Source: Aestuariibius violaceus (lineage in GTDB: Bacteria > Pseudomonadota > Alphaproteobacteria > Rhodobacterales > Rhodobacteraceae). From it: 30,006 bases of DNA. The translations under genes were made by a program, and so were the position numbers. The notes under the pieces were generated by a model, which was not told the DNA's origin, made no database searches, and saw only the letters and a list, made by a program, of their open reading frames with translations. Below, piece after piece: positions 1-7,920 of this stretch (positions are counted from its first letter, which is position 1; every line of letters starts with the position of its first letter). The stretch is taken from NCBI RefSeq assembly GCF_040779325.2, contig NZ_JBFONT020000017.1, positions 1-30,006 of the forward strand, read 5' to 3'.

Positions 1-296
1 GATAGCAAGACCAACGATGTGATGGTGTACCCGTCAGCCGCAAGGATCAGGACACTCCGCCGAATGCCCCGGCCGCTGTTGCCCGCAAAGCAGTTAGGAA
101 CCTGATCTGCGGATCCCATCAGGGCCAGCGGTCAAGACCGCGCGAACAAGCCGGACACAAGACCGCGTCTGAAACGGTGCACGCAATCCCATTTCACTCT
201 TGCTACGCCGGCGACATCAACAAAAGACATCCGCTGTGCCTATAAATCTATGCACTGTTAGGTGGCCGCGGGACGTGCAGGCAACCCGGAGCATCA

Positions 297-310
297 AACT
301 CGATCGAGTT
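297..310. repeat. Perfect 14-bp palindrome
   Basis: AACTCGATCGAGTT equals its own reverse complement. It lies in non-coding sequence about 130 bases beyond the last gene of the minus-strand operon. It could be a protein-binding site for a gene left of the window, or chance. No adjacent start codon supports an operator role. Confidence 0.4.
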
Positions 311-389
311 CATGTTGCGGAGAACGGGCAAACGACGAAGTCGAGCAACGCGCTAGAGAAGTAAGTGCCAACCGCGCTTGGTAAAACAA

Positions 390-422
390 AGAAAACCGCC
401 TTTGCGACGCCGGTGAGGCGTC
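390..422 (-). terminator. Possible terminator of the glycan/lipid operon
   Basis: On the minus strand, 18 bases past the stop of the FkbM gene, GACGCC and GGCGTC form a perfect 6-bp stem (406-422) around a 5-base loop. About ten bases later comes a T-rich tract (TTTTCTTTG). The gap between stem and T tract makes this a weak rho-independent terminator, but the position fits the operon end. Confidence 0.35.
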
Positions 423-439
423 AGGGCGTGCACCTCATC

Positions 440-1210
440 TTAAGTGCGACGGGCAAAAACATCACCCGAATTGGCAGACATTGGCAACCGGGCCAGGTCT
501 GCCTTCAGTTCCTCTCCATCAACCCAATCCGGTAGGGCCATGCAATGCTCTTCACCCAGACTGAAGTTAAACTGATAAGTCGCCAGAGTATCCAGCCGAG
601 AAAGGCAGGCATAGGCCAGGTCTCGCTGAATGATAGTGAATTCAAACGACAAAGCGGGCAGCGATGTCGAAAGCCCATTGAGCACCTCCAACTCATAACC
701 CTCAACATCAATCTTGACGAAATCCGGCAGCCCGTGGCGATCGATCAAAGCGTCAAGGGTGGTCATGGGAACCTCAATCGTGTCGTCCCAGACCTGACCC
801 TGCCATTCCTCCGCGGTCCGGGCCGCGGCGATCAATTCAGACGACGCCGTTGAAATCGTAGGATTAGCGCTGTTGACTTGTAGTCTGAGGTCACCTTCAC
901 GGGCACCAACGGCGGCTTGATGCAACATCACACGCTCCGACCGGCCGTAGATGAGGCGAAGCGCGCGAAACACTGAGGGCTGCGGCTCAAGCGCCACGAC
1001 GTCAGCGCCAAGGCGCAGGAAGCTGCCCGTGCGGTCCCCGACATGGGCACCAATATCGAAGACCAGGCTGCCCTTCCGGACAAACGCGGCGTTCAACGCA
1101 TCCATCTGGGCTGTTCGCGCCTTGTCCCGGTAGTAGACGTCAAGCGAGCGCCCGATGGCCGTTTGTTTCCGACCTGGCCGCGACATCACCTGTGCAGAGC
1201 TTTTTGACAT
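440..1210 (-). CDS. FkbM family SAM-dependent methyltransferase
   Basis: A 256-residue protein when started at the ATG at 1210. A longer frame reaches 1300 but would run into the preceding gene, so 1210 (8 bases after the upstream stop) is preferred. Motifs are the SAM-binding segment with FDIGAHVGDRTGSFLRLGA followed by VVALEPQP, and the FkbM signature PDFVKIDVEGYELEVLNGL. FkbM enzymes typically O-methylate hydroxyls on sugars or secondary metabolites. It is the last gene of the five-gene minus-strand operon, directly after a glycosyltransferase, so its substrate is plausibly the glycan or glycolipid made there (inference). The exact acceptor cannot be read from the sequence. Confidence 0.85.
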   Translation of the reverse strand: MSKSSAQVMSRPGRKQTAIGRSLDVYYRDKARTAQMDALNAAFVRKGSLVFDIGAHVGDRTGSFLRLGADVVALEPQPSVFRALRLIYGRSERVMLHQAAVGAREGDLRLQVNSANPTISTASSELIAAARTAEEWQGQVWDDTIEVPMTTLDALIDRHGLPDFVKIDVEGYELEVLNGLSTSLPALSFEFTIIQRDLAYACLSRLDTLATYQFNFSLGEEHCMALPDWVDGEELKADLARLPMSANSGDVFARRT

Positions 1211-1217
1211 TGGCCCC

Positions 1218-2279
1218 TCAACTAACCTGAATGACAAGGATTTCTTCAAGCGCGTCCGCGATGGCCTTTGCGGTGTCGTCCCACCCCGGGAGAGCATCAC
1301 CCGCTATGCGTGCCGCAGCGGCGCAGCCCTGTCGGAAAGACAGGTCGGTCAGCATGGTTCGTAATGCGTCGGCGAAGGCATCCGGCGCGTCGGGCGGAAC
1401 CAGCAAGCCTGCCTCGTGGGGCACGGTGTCCGGAACGGCCCCCGCCGCGCAGGAGACGATCGGTAATCCATGGGACAGCGCTTCGTCAAAGACGATGCCA
1501 TATCCTTCGTAGCGAGTGGCCAGCGCAAAGATCGAGGCCTTGGCGTAGAGCCGCTCGAGCTCGTCGCGTTCTATCCGCCCGGCCAACTTGAGCCGCTCAT
1601 CCAGGCCTGTATCGGACCGCAAGGCGCGCAGTTCGTCGGAGAAAGCAGGATCGAGCGGCGCGCCGGCGATGACAGCCTGCCATTCCAGCGCCTTGATTTG
1701 CGACAAGGCCCTGATCAGTACGTCGTGCCCCTTACGTGGCAGCTGTATGCCGACGGCCAATATCAGTGGCGGGTCGATTGGGGCGGCCGCGAGGCGCGGC
1801 CGATCTGTTCCAGGCCGCGCAATGGTGATGTTCTTACGTTGAACATCGTATTTGCGGGTCAGAAGCTCGGCCGTGTGTGGGCTGGGAACCAGCACATGGT
1901 GGGCGTGGCTGAGATTTGCGCGCTCCGTTTCAAAAAGATGTTTGCGGCGACCCTCTGTCAGCCCACTTTCTTCCGCCAGCGGATGGTGAACGAGCGGGAC
2001 GAGCGGTGATTGGATCCCAGATACGCGCCTTGGATCGAGCGCTCCGAAAGCCAGCCCGTCTACGATCAAGGGGACATCTGGCGGAACATCGGACAGCTGA
2101 GCAAGCGCATGGTCCATGTCGTCCGGCGGGGGGGCGGGAAAGCTGTTCGGCAGTTCAATGTGCTGAACATCGCAACCGAGCGCCGGCAACTTCTCGATCA
2201 CGCGCCGATCGTAGATCGTGCCGCCGGTCAGCGTCGTGATCTTTCCAGGAACGGCAAAGGCGATCCGGGGCCGTGTCAT
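1218..2279 (-). CDS. GT4 family glycosyltransferase
   Basis: A 353-residue GT-B-fold transferase. The N-terminal half carries a glycine-rich acceptor-side loop (LTGGTIYDRRV). The C-terminal nucleotide-sugar domain has ILAVGIQLPRKGHDVLIRAL and the GT4 motif EGYGIVFDEALSHGLPIV, where two glutamates seven residues apart contact the donor, followed by GLLVPPD. No signal peptide is visible, so it should act in the cytosol on a nucleotide sugar. Its ATG overlaps the stop of the UPF0104 gene by four bases, implying translational coupling. Neighbours (CDP-alcohol phosphatidyltransferase, flippase-like protein) suggest a lipid acceptor, but this is inference; the sugar is unknown. Confidence 0.88.
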   Translation of the reverse strand: MTRPRIAFAVPGKITTLTGGTIYDRRVIEKLPALGCDVQHIELPNSFPAPPPDDMDHALAQLSDVPPDVPLIVDGLAFGALDPRRVSGIQSPLVPLVHHPLAEESGLTEGRRKHLFETERANLSHAHHVLVPSPHTAELLTRKYDVQRKNITIARPGTDRPRLAAAPIDPPLILAVGIQLPRKGHDVLIRALSQIKALEWQAVIAGAPLDPAFSDELRALRSDTGLDERLKLAGRIERDELERLYAKASIFALATRYEGYGIVFDEALSHGLPIVSCAAGAVPDTVPHEAGLLVPPDAPDAFADALRTMLTDLSFRQGCAAAARIAGDALPGWDDTAKAIADALEEILVIQVS

Positions 2280-3202
2280 CGTGCCATCACCATCAGTGCG
2301 CCCGGGATCACAGCAATCAGCAATGCCAGACCGAACATGACGCTCGCGGCCACGCTGTCGGTCGCGGAGATACCGGCGATCGGCAGAAGCAGGGCTGCTG
2401 CGCCCTCACGCACGCCCCAGCCACTGACCGTCAGCGGGATGAGCATCGCGAAAAGGATCACGGGCACCAGAGCCGCAATCTCGATGAGTGAGAGATCCAC
2501 GCCGACCGCCCGGGCCGCGAACCCGAACGCAGCCAAATTGCAGATCGTGATCGCAACTCCGAACAGAATTTGTCCGGGGAGGACACGGCTGGCGAACAGT
2601 GCAACACCCATTGGCTGCAGCCAGCGGAGCGCCTTGGCTGCCAACTCTCCCTGAAGCAGGCCAACCCCCCAAACGCCAAGCGGCAACGCCGCCCCGATGC
2701 CCACCACTGTCAGCAACGTGGCGCCCAAGGCCGGGGGCCAGTCGAGCCCGCCTGCAACAAGTAGGGTCGAGAGGAAAGCCACCGCCAAAGTCAGGAACAT
2801 GGCGATCTGACCGGCCAGACGCTCGAAGAACACCGCTTGGCCGGCAACAAGCAAGCCACCCTGATCACGAGCACGGACTGCGCGGGCGGCGTCTCCAGCA
2901 ACGGCACCCGGCAAAGCCTGGTTGAAGGCCTGGGACAGAAAGTATTCCTTCAGCGCATAGCTGGTAGGCAGGGTCTGCCCAAGCTGCGCTGCCGTTAGTC
3001 GCCACCTTTGCGCTGAGAATGCCGTTTGGAGGATCAAGGTTGCGACCGCGGCCAACAACCAAAAGGGGGAGGCCTGCACCAACGTTTCGGCAATTGCACC
3101 ACCGCCTGCCGCGTGCCACAGAACGACGAGCACCGCGATGGTCAGGCCGCAGCGCATGGCGAACCAGAAGCGGGTCTTGGACAGCATTCCTGCCCGGGTC
3201 AT
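2276..3202 (-). CDS. UPF0104 / lysylphosphatidylglycerol synthase-type membrane protein (flippase-like)
   Basis: A 308-residue polytopic membrane protein with seven or eight hydrophobic segments. Family signatures seen are NQALPGAVAGDAARAVRARD after the second membrane segment, FFERLAGQ, and GWGVREGAA near the C-terminus. This matches the membrane domain of MprF without the soluble aminoacyl-transferase domain. Such stand-alone proteins are usually annotated as flippase-like; many have no assayed function. It overlaps the sulfatase gene upstream and the GT4 gene downstream by four bases each. In this context it could translocate a lipid-linked intermediate made by the neighbouring enzymes (inference). 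Confidence 0.85.
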   Translation of the reverse strand: MTRAGMLSKTRFWFAMRCGLTIAVLVVLWHAAGGGAIAETLVQASPFWLLAAVATLILQTAFSAQRWRLTAAQLGQTLPTSYALKEYFLSQAFNQALPGAVAGDAARAVRARDQGGLLVAGQAVFFERLAGQIAMFLTLAVAFLSTLLVAGGLDWPPALGATLLTVVGIGAALPLGVWGVGLLQGELAAKALRWLQPMGVALFASRVLPGQILFGVAITICNLAAFGFAARAVGVDLSLIEIAALVPVILFAMLIPLTVSGWGVREGAAALLLPIAGISATDSVAASVMFGLALLIAVIPGALMVMAR

Positions 3203-4851
3203 CGCGCGGCCTGCCTTACATTGGTCGATGTGAGCGCATTCAGCAGATGGGCTCGTAAGGCTGACATTGGGCGCGGCTCCGTCTCTGCGTCAGGGATCAG
3301 TCCTGCAGAGAAGCCGTCGTCAGCCAGTAGCCCCACAAGATGCTCTGGACCGACGATGTGCAGGGGCACATGGGGCCTTTCGTCCAACGCGACAAACCCA
3401 GCGGCCTGGTGGTCGCCGATGATGAGCATGAGCGGAGGATCCTCGGCATGAAGCTCGGCATAGGCGAAGACCGTCTGAAGCGCATAATCGACGGCAAGTC
3501 TGTATTGCGCGCGCACGCGATCATGATCCCGCCAGACCTCACGCGGCGTGTCGCTTGCCTCCACGATGGGGTTAAAGACGGTCCCATCGCCCAAGTCGTC
3601 CCAGTCGAGCAAGTCTGGTACCGGAACCCACGGGGCGTGGGAGGAGCCGGTGGCAACCTGAATGAAAAGCGGATCGTCATCGGCCCCGGGCGTCCGCAGA
3701 AATCGGTCCATGGCCGCGAACGTGAACTGGTCCGGCATGGTGATCCAGTTGAAAGCCGCGCCTTCATAGCCGAGGTCAGCCGCCGCCAGGATTGTGTCAA
3801 ACCCCATGGAGCGCGACTCGGGCCAGTGCAACGTGATCTGCGGCATCACGGCGGCGGTGCCGAACCCCGATTGCGTTGCTAGGTGAAAGAGCGTTTTCCG
3901 CCCGCTGCTTAGCGCGGCATGGTAGCTCGTTTGATTGTCAATCCACAGCCCGTTGGCAAAGCTTGAATGCGCAAGCCAGCTTTGACCGCCCTGAGTCGGT
4001 GAGATCAAGTAGGTCGATGCCATGCTCAGTCCCTTGGCATCCAGTGTGGTTTCTGCGGCCTCAAGCGTTTCCCGGTGCAGATCGGCAAAAAGTGGTGTAT
4101 CAAAGCTCGTCCGTCCGTAGCTTTCGACGAAGACGATAATGACATCTCGATCCACCAGATCGAGCAGTCCGTCTTGCTGGGCAAATGGATCATCCTGAGC
4201 TTCGGCGCGAAAGTTGCGCAAATCCGCCAGCGTGTCGCGGATCATCTGATATCGCTCGACGCCGACCCTTGCTGTGAACGCCGTGCCCGGTATCGAAGTG
4301 GGCGCCGCCCACTTGCCCATTCTGGCCCCGACATCCACGACCGCAACGGCGGTCATAAGCGTGGCCGCGACACCGGAAACAACGGCGACCGGAACCGGCA
4401 CGGCGAGACGCGCCCAATACCCACATGCCCACCAGAGCGCCGCGAAAAGCCCAACCACGGCAAGCATTATTGCGACAACAGACAAGGCTGCAGCCAAGGG
4501 GCCAAAAGCGCCCACCGTAAGCTGGTAGAGCGAGGCGATAAGAGGAAAGTCCGCGACAAGGTTGAAGCCACGATTGAGTGCCAAAAACATCGCGAAATCG
4601 GCGGCTTTCAACACAGCGATAACCGCAAGCACCGCGACGAGGCAGAGGCGGAAACAGGACCCAAGGCGGCCCTGACCGAAAGCTATCAGCGCAAGCAGGA
4701 TGGCAGGCAGTTCCAAAGGGAAAAGCAGGAGAGCCCGCCAGGAAACTGCATCAGGATGATTGGGCTGGATCAGGACAAGATGCAGCACCATTGCGGCCAA
4801 CAGCGCCCCGCCGACGATCATCACCCGCTCTTTGACCAGCTTAGCGGTCAC
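3199..4851 (-). CDS. Membrane sulfatase / LtaS-OpgB-like phosphoglycerol transferase
   Basis: A 550-residue protein if started at the GTG at 4851, which overlaps the upstream TGA in the form GTGA; an in-frame ATG at 4896 lies inside the upstream gene. About five hydrophobic segments fill the first 180 residues, followed by an exported alkaline-phosphatase-superfamily domain. Visible metal and catalytic elements are FVESYG near residue 244, TQGGQSWLAHSS (likely nucleophile region), GSSHAPW, and GDHQ near residue 485. Relatives (LtaS, OpgB/MdoB) move phosphoglycerol from phosphatidylglycerol to a periplasmic acceptor. With opgH and opgG nearby, head-group decoration of periplasmic glucan is an attractive role (inference). 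Hydrolase activity on a lipid is the alternative. Confidence 0.8.
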   Translation of the reverse strand: MTAKLVKERVMIVGGALLAAMVLHLVLIQPNHPDAVSWRALLLFPLELPAILLALIAFGQGRLGSCFRLCLVAVLAVIAVLKAADFAMFLALNRGFNLVADFPLIASLYQLTVGAFGPLAAALSVVAIMLAVVGLFAALWWACGYWARLAVPVPVAVVSGVAATLMTAVAVVDVGARMGKWAAPTSIPGTAFTARVGVERYQMIRDTLADLRNFRAEAQDDPFAQQDGLLDLVDRDVIIVFVESYGRTSFDTPLFADLHRETLEAAETTLDAKGLSMASTYLISPTQGGQSWLAHSSFANGLWIDNQTSYHAALSSGRKTLFHLATQSGFGTAAVMPQITLHWPESRSMGFDTILAAADLGYEGAAFNWITMPDQFTFAAMDRFLRTPGADDDPLFIQVATGSSHAPWVPVPDLLDWDDLGDGTVFNPIVEASDTPREVWRDHDRVRAQYRLAVDYALQTVFAYAELHAEDPPLMLIIGDHQAAGFVALDERPHVPLHIVGPEHLVGLLADDGFSAGLIPDAETEPRPMSALRAHLLNALTSTNVRQAAR

Positions 4852-5606
4852 GAACGCCTCCCGTACAGCCAGAGGATGTCGCGGCCGAAGGACCACACAA
4901 GCGCGGCAACGACGGTCAGGATGACGGCATCCATCACCATCCCATCAAACTGCGGCACCAGAAGTGCGATCAGAGCTGAAATCTGCATCACGCAGACCGC
5001 TTTGCGACCGAACCTGGGCGGCAAGGGCTGATCCAGCCAGGGGCACAGATGTTTGGCCAACCAAAAGAGGTAGTGCGGCAGGCCCAAAAGAATGACGTAT
5101 GCCTCAGCCACTCCGGTACGGGCGGCATAGACAGCGAGCAACAGGGCAAAGGCCGCGTCGACTTCAACGTCGAACCGTGCCCCAAAACTTGAAGATAACC
5201 CTTCGCGGCGCGCCAACCAGCCGTCCACTCCGTCAAGGGATAAGGAAAGGATCGCAAGGACCAGCAAACCCGCACTTGGCATCGCCCGCTCCAGCAGTGC
5301 GACCAAGAGAACCCCGGCGATCACAAGGCGCGCAAGCGTCGCGAGATTGCATAGTCCGAGTTTGGCATGCGGATAGCTGTGGTGGATCGCATAGGTGCTG
5401 AACGCCGTCGCCGCGAGGTAGGCCAGCAGGGCCACACCGACGCTTTCCATGCTGTCTTCCGCGCCGAAGAACAGAGCCGAGACAAGGATCAAAGCCCCGG
5501 CACCGAAGACAGAGGCGACGCTGAAGGCAGTCGAAGGCGGAAGATAGCCAAGCCCCGGCGCGCCGGACCGCCGAGCTTCCGAAGTCTTGTTCAAGGAGCC
5601 TTCCAT
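4848..5606 (-). CDS. CDP-alcohol phosphatidyltransferase family protein
   Basis: A 252-residue integral membrane enzyme. The complete catalytic signature is present at residues 124-149: D124, D127, G128, A131, R132, then G141, D145 and D149 with canonical spacing, giving the two-metal site that attacks CDP-activated lipid or alcohol. Several hydrophobic helices surround it. It is the first gene of the minus-strand operon. The ATG at 5606 follows a purine-rich stretch (GGGCGAGAT). The alcohol acceptor cannot be told from the motif; glycerol-3-phosphate, inositol phosphate or serine type are all possible. Coupling to the sulfatase-like gene suggests its phospholipid product could donate a head group to it (inference). 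Confidence 0.87.
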   Translation of the reverse strand: MEGSLNKTSEARRSGAPGLGYLPPSTAFSVASVFGAGALILVSALFFGAEDSMESVGVALLAYLAATAFSTYAIHHSYPHAKLGLCNLATLARLVIAGVLLVALLERAMPSAGLLVLAILSLSLDGVDGWLARREGLSSSFGARFDVEVDAAFALLLAVYAARTGVAEAYVILLGLPHYLFWLAKHLCPWLDQPLPPRFGRKAVCVMQISALIALLVPQFDGMVMDAVILTVVAALVWSFGRDILWLYGRRS

Positions 5607-5694
5607 GATCTCGCCCTTTTTTTTCGGTCGTCGGGAATAATACGTTCGGGCAAGGCGTAGTATTCACGAAACCGCAAAAAAATGAGTTCGGATT

Positions 5695-6252
5695 ATGGAA
5701 GACCTTGCAACGAAATACAAATTGCCGGCGCGGCTGCTTCACTGGACGATGGCTCTGCTGGTTCTGGGCATGATTCCAGTCGGTTTTCTCATGCTGAACG
5801 AAACACTGAGCCGCGAGATCAGAAATACGATGTTCATCGCGCACAAGAACACCGGAACGCTCTTGCTGATCCTGATCGTTGCCCGGCTCATCTATCGGTG
5901 GCTCAATCCTCCAAAGCTCAAGCCCGTCGAACTCCCTGCGCTTCAGGAATTCGCGGCGCGGGCGACGCATGTGGGCCTCTATGCGCTTCTGCTGATCATG
6001 CCGCTTTCGGGTTACATCCGGGTGCGTGCCGGGGGCTTCCCCATCGAAGCGCTTGATGCTCTGGGTGTGCCTGCCCTTGTGCCGCGTTCCGATGCTTTGG
6101 CCGAGTTCGCCAAGATGGTGCACCTCTACGCGGGCTACGCGATCGTTGCGCTGGTCGCCATGCATGTGGGCGCGGCCGCGTTTCATGGCCTGGTCCGGCG
6201 TGATGGCATTTTCTCGCGCATGTGGCCGGTATTTTCCAAGGACGCGCGCTAA
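5695..6252 (+). CDS. Cytochrome b561 family protein
   Basis: A 185-residue four-helix membrane cytochrome. Likely haem-ligand histidines lie at positions 16 (RLLHW), 50 (FIAHKNTG), 143 (MVHLYAG) and 157 (AMHVG), the usual pattern of bacterial b561/CybB proteins, with PLSGY in the third helix region. Such proteins move electrons between quinol and periplasmic or membrane acceptors. The start at 5695 keeps the N-terminus short as in the family. It diverges from the CDP-alcohol phosphatidyltransferase gene 88 bases away and precedes opgH by about 90 bases. A second paralogue lies at 15323-15889. No link to glucan synthesis is evident. Confidence 0.88.
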   Translation: MEDLATKYKLPARLLHWTMALLVLGMIPVGFLMLNETLSREIRNTMFIAHKNTGTLLLILIVARLIYRWLNPPKLKPVELPALQEFAARATHVGLYALLLIMPLSGYIRVRAGGFPIEALDALGVPALVPRSDALAEFAKMVHLYAGYAIVALVAMHVGAAAFHGLVRRDGIFSRMWPVFSKDAR

Positions 6253-6345
6253 GTCCCTGGCCTGGGAGAATTGTATCCGTACTGGTGCGCGCTGTTGCAC
6301 GCCTTAGTCAGAGTGAGAAGCTTGGGGGCAAATCCCGTGTCGACG

Positions 6346-7920
6346 ATGAAGCAAGTCAGAGCAGCAGGGGTTTCCGGGATGACGGCCAGCATTCGATGGC
6401 CCAGACCGCAGCTCGCCTTGTTTCTGCTTCTGCTCGCCGTCTTTTCCTTTGTGCTGGTTTTTGCTTTTGCTCAAGCCGTAGACACCTGGAATTGGGTGGC
6501 GTGGTCGGTTTTGCCGCTGATGGCCGCGAATGCGCTATGGATTTCTGGCGGTGCAGCAACGTCGATCCTTGGCCTGCTTATGTCCAAGGCCAAGCCTGCC
6601 GAAGAACCGGTTGGTTGGCAGCCGGAGGGACAGACAGCCGTGCTGCTCACGCTTTGCGGCGAAGATCCGGAACCCGTGGCAAAGTTTCTCAATGGTTTGT
6701 CCCGCGGGCTTGCGCGTGAAGGTCTTGCCGACAGCACACGCATATTTGTGCTCTCCGACACATCGGACGGCGATGCCTGCGCGTGCGAAGAGCAAGTCAT
6801 GGAGGGCCTGATTTCCAGTGACCGGGTCTTCTATCGCCGTCGCACGGTCAGAACGAACAAAAAGCCAGGCAACATCGCGGACTGGCTGGAAACGCATGGA
6901 TCGTCTTTTGACTACATGGTGGTGCTTGATGCAGACAGCCGCATGTCAGCTGCGAGCATTCGTCATCTGATCTGGAAAATCGAGAGCAACTCCGGTTTGG
7001 GCCTCTGCCAGGCAGGCATCTCCCTGATCCCCGGCCGGACGCGATTTGGAAGATACCAGCGTGTCACGTCACGTCTTTTGTCAAAGACCTTTGGCAGAGG
7101 CTTCGCGGCCTGGTCGGGAGAGACAGGAAATTACTGGGGGCACAATGCGATCATGCGTGTTATGGCCTTCCGCGCCGCCGCCAAGCTGCCGGAACTGTCG
7201 GGTTCGGCGCCCTTCGGCGGCTCGATCCTGAGCCATGATTTTATCGAGGCCGCATGGATGCGCCGGGTCGGTTGGAGTGTCGAGCTTTGCCCAGACCTTG
7301 CCGGCAGTGCTGAAGATGCGCCCCAGACACTGGAAGAGTTTTTCAAGCGCGACCGGCGCTGGTGTCAGGGCAATTTGCAGCACCTGCGTCTATTGGGTGA
7401 TCCGGGGCTTCGCGGACTGAGCCGGTATCACCTGCTGACGGGGATCTTTAGCTATCTCGCTGCGCCCATCTGGCTGGTCTTGTTGGTCCTGTTGAGTTCC
7501 GGCCAGATCTCCATCTGGGGGTTCTTACCAGTGCTTTCGATCGCGGCGGTACTGCTTGTTCCAAAGATCTGCGCCCTGATTGATTGGCTGCCACGCGCCA
7601 AAACAGCCAAACGCCGTCGCATCATACTACGTGCCTGGAGTTCTGAACTGATGCTGTCCACGCTGCTCGCGCCGCTTATCATGTTGCGTCAGGCCACGTT
7701 TGTTGGCTCAGTCCTTCTGGGACGCGATTGTGGGTGGAAATCCCCGTCGACCGAACGCGTTTCGCTGCCGCTTGGTTGGCAAGAGGCCGGCTTGGGTATC
7801 GTGATGTCGGCTTTCGCCATCGCGAATGGCACAACCGGTGCCTTCTGGCTGGCGCTCGTGATTGTACCTTTGCTGAGCGCCCCCATCCTCATGCCCAGAC
7901 TGAACGAGTTGCCAAGATGA
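6346..7920 (+). CDS. opgH: Glucan biosynthesis glucosyltransferase H (OpgH/MdoH)
   Basis: A membrane GT2 glucosyltransferase that polymerises the beta-glucan backbone of osmoregulated periplasmic glucans from UDP-glucose. Motifs in order: TNKKPGNIADWL, VVLDADSRMS (metal/UDP aspartates), GHNAIMR, LSHDFIEAA (catalytic acid) and FFKRDRRWCQGNLQH (the QxxRW-like region of OpgH). Two membrane segments precede the catalytic domain and several follow. At 524 residues it is far shorter than the roughly 850 residues of the enterobacterial enzyme, lacking most of the long cytosolic extensions. Start choice is uncertain: ATGs at 6271, 6346 and 6379 are in frame, with no strong ribosome site. Its stop overlaps opgG by four bases. 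Confidence 0.88.
   Translation: MKQVRAAGVSGMTASIRWPRPQLALFLLLLAVFSFVLVFAFAQAVDTWNWVAWSVLPLMAANALWISGGAATSILGLLMSKAKPAEEPVGWQPEGQTAVLLTLCGEDPEPVAKFLNGLSRGLAREGLADSTRIFVLSDTSDGDACACEEQVMEGLISSDRVFYRRRTVRTNKKPGNIADWLETHGSSFDYMVVLDADSRMSAASIRHLIWKIESNSGLGLCQAGISLIPGRTRFGRYQRVTSRLLSKTFGRGFAAWSGETGNYWGHNAIMRVMAFRAAAKLPELSGSAPFGGSILSHDFIEAAWMRRVGWSVELCPDLAGSAEDAPQTLEEFFKRDRRWCQGNLQHLRLLGDPGLRGLSRYHLLTGIFSYLAAPIWLVLLVLLSSGQISIWGFLPVLSIAAVLLVPKICALIDWLPRAKTAKRRRIILRAWSSELMLSTLLAPLIMLRQATFVGSVLLGRDCGWKSPSTERVSLPLGWQEAGLGIVMSAFAIANGTTGAFWLALVIVPLLSAPILMPRLNELPR

Larger units (their letters stand above)
1..439. other. Gene-free left edge
   Basis: No open reading frame of convincing length or family is seen in either strand. 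The stretch lies downstream of the minus-strand operon that ends at 440. It holds a perfect 14-bp palindrome at 297-310 and a hairpin at 406-422, both listed separately. I see no tRNA, IS end or riboswitch in it. Confidence 0.6.

Noticed and set aside
5233..6300. Minus-strand frame across the cytochrome b561 gene and into the CDP-alcohol phosphatidyltransferase gene
   Set aside because: It overlaps two real genes in another frame and carries no domain.
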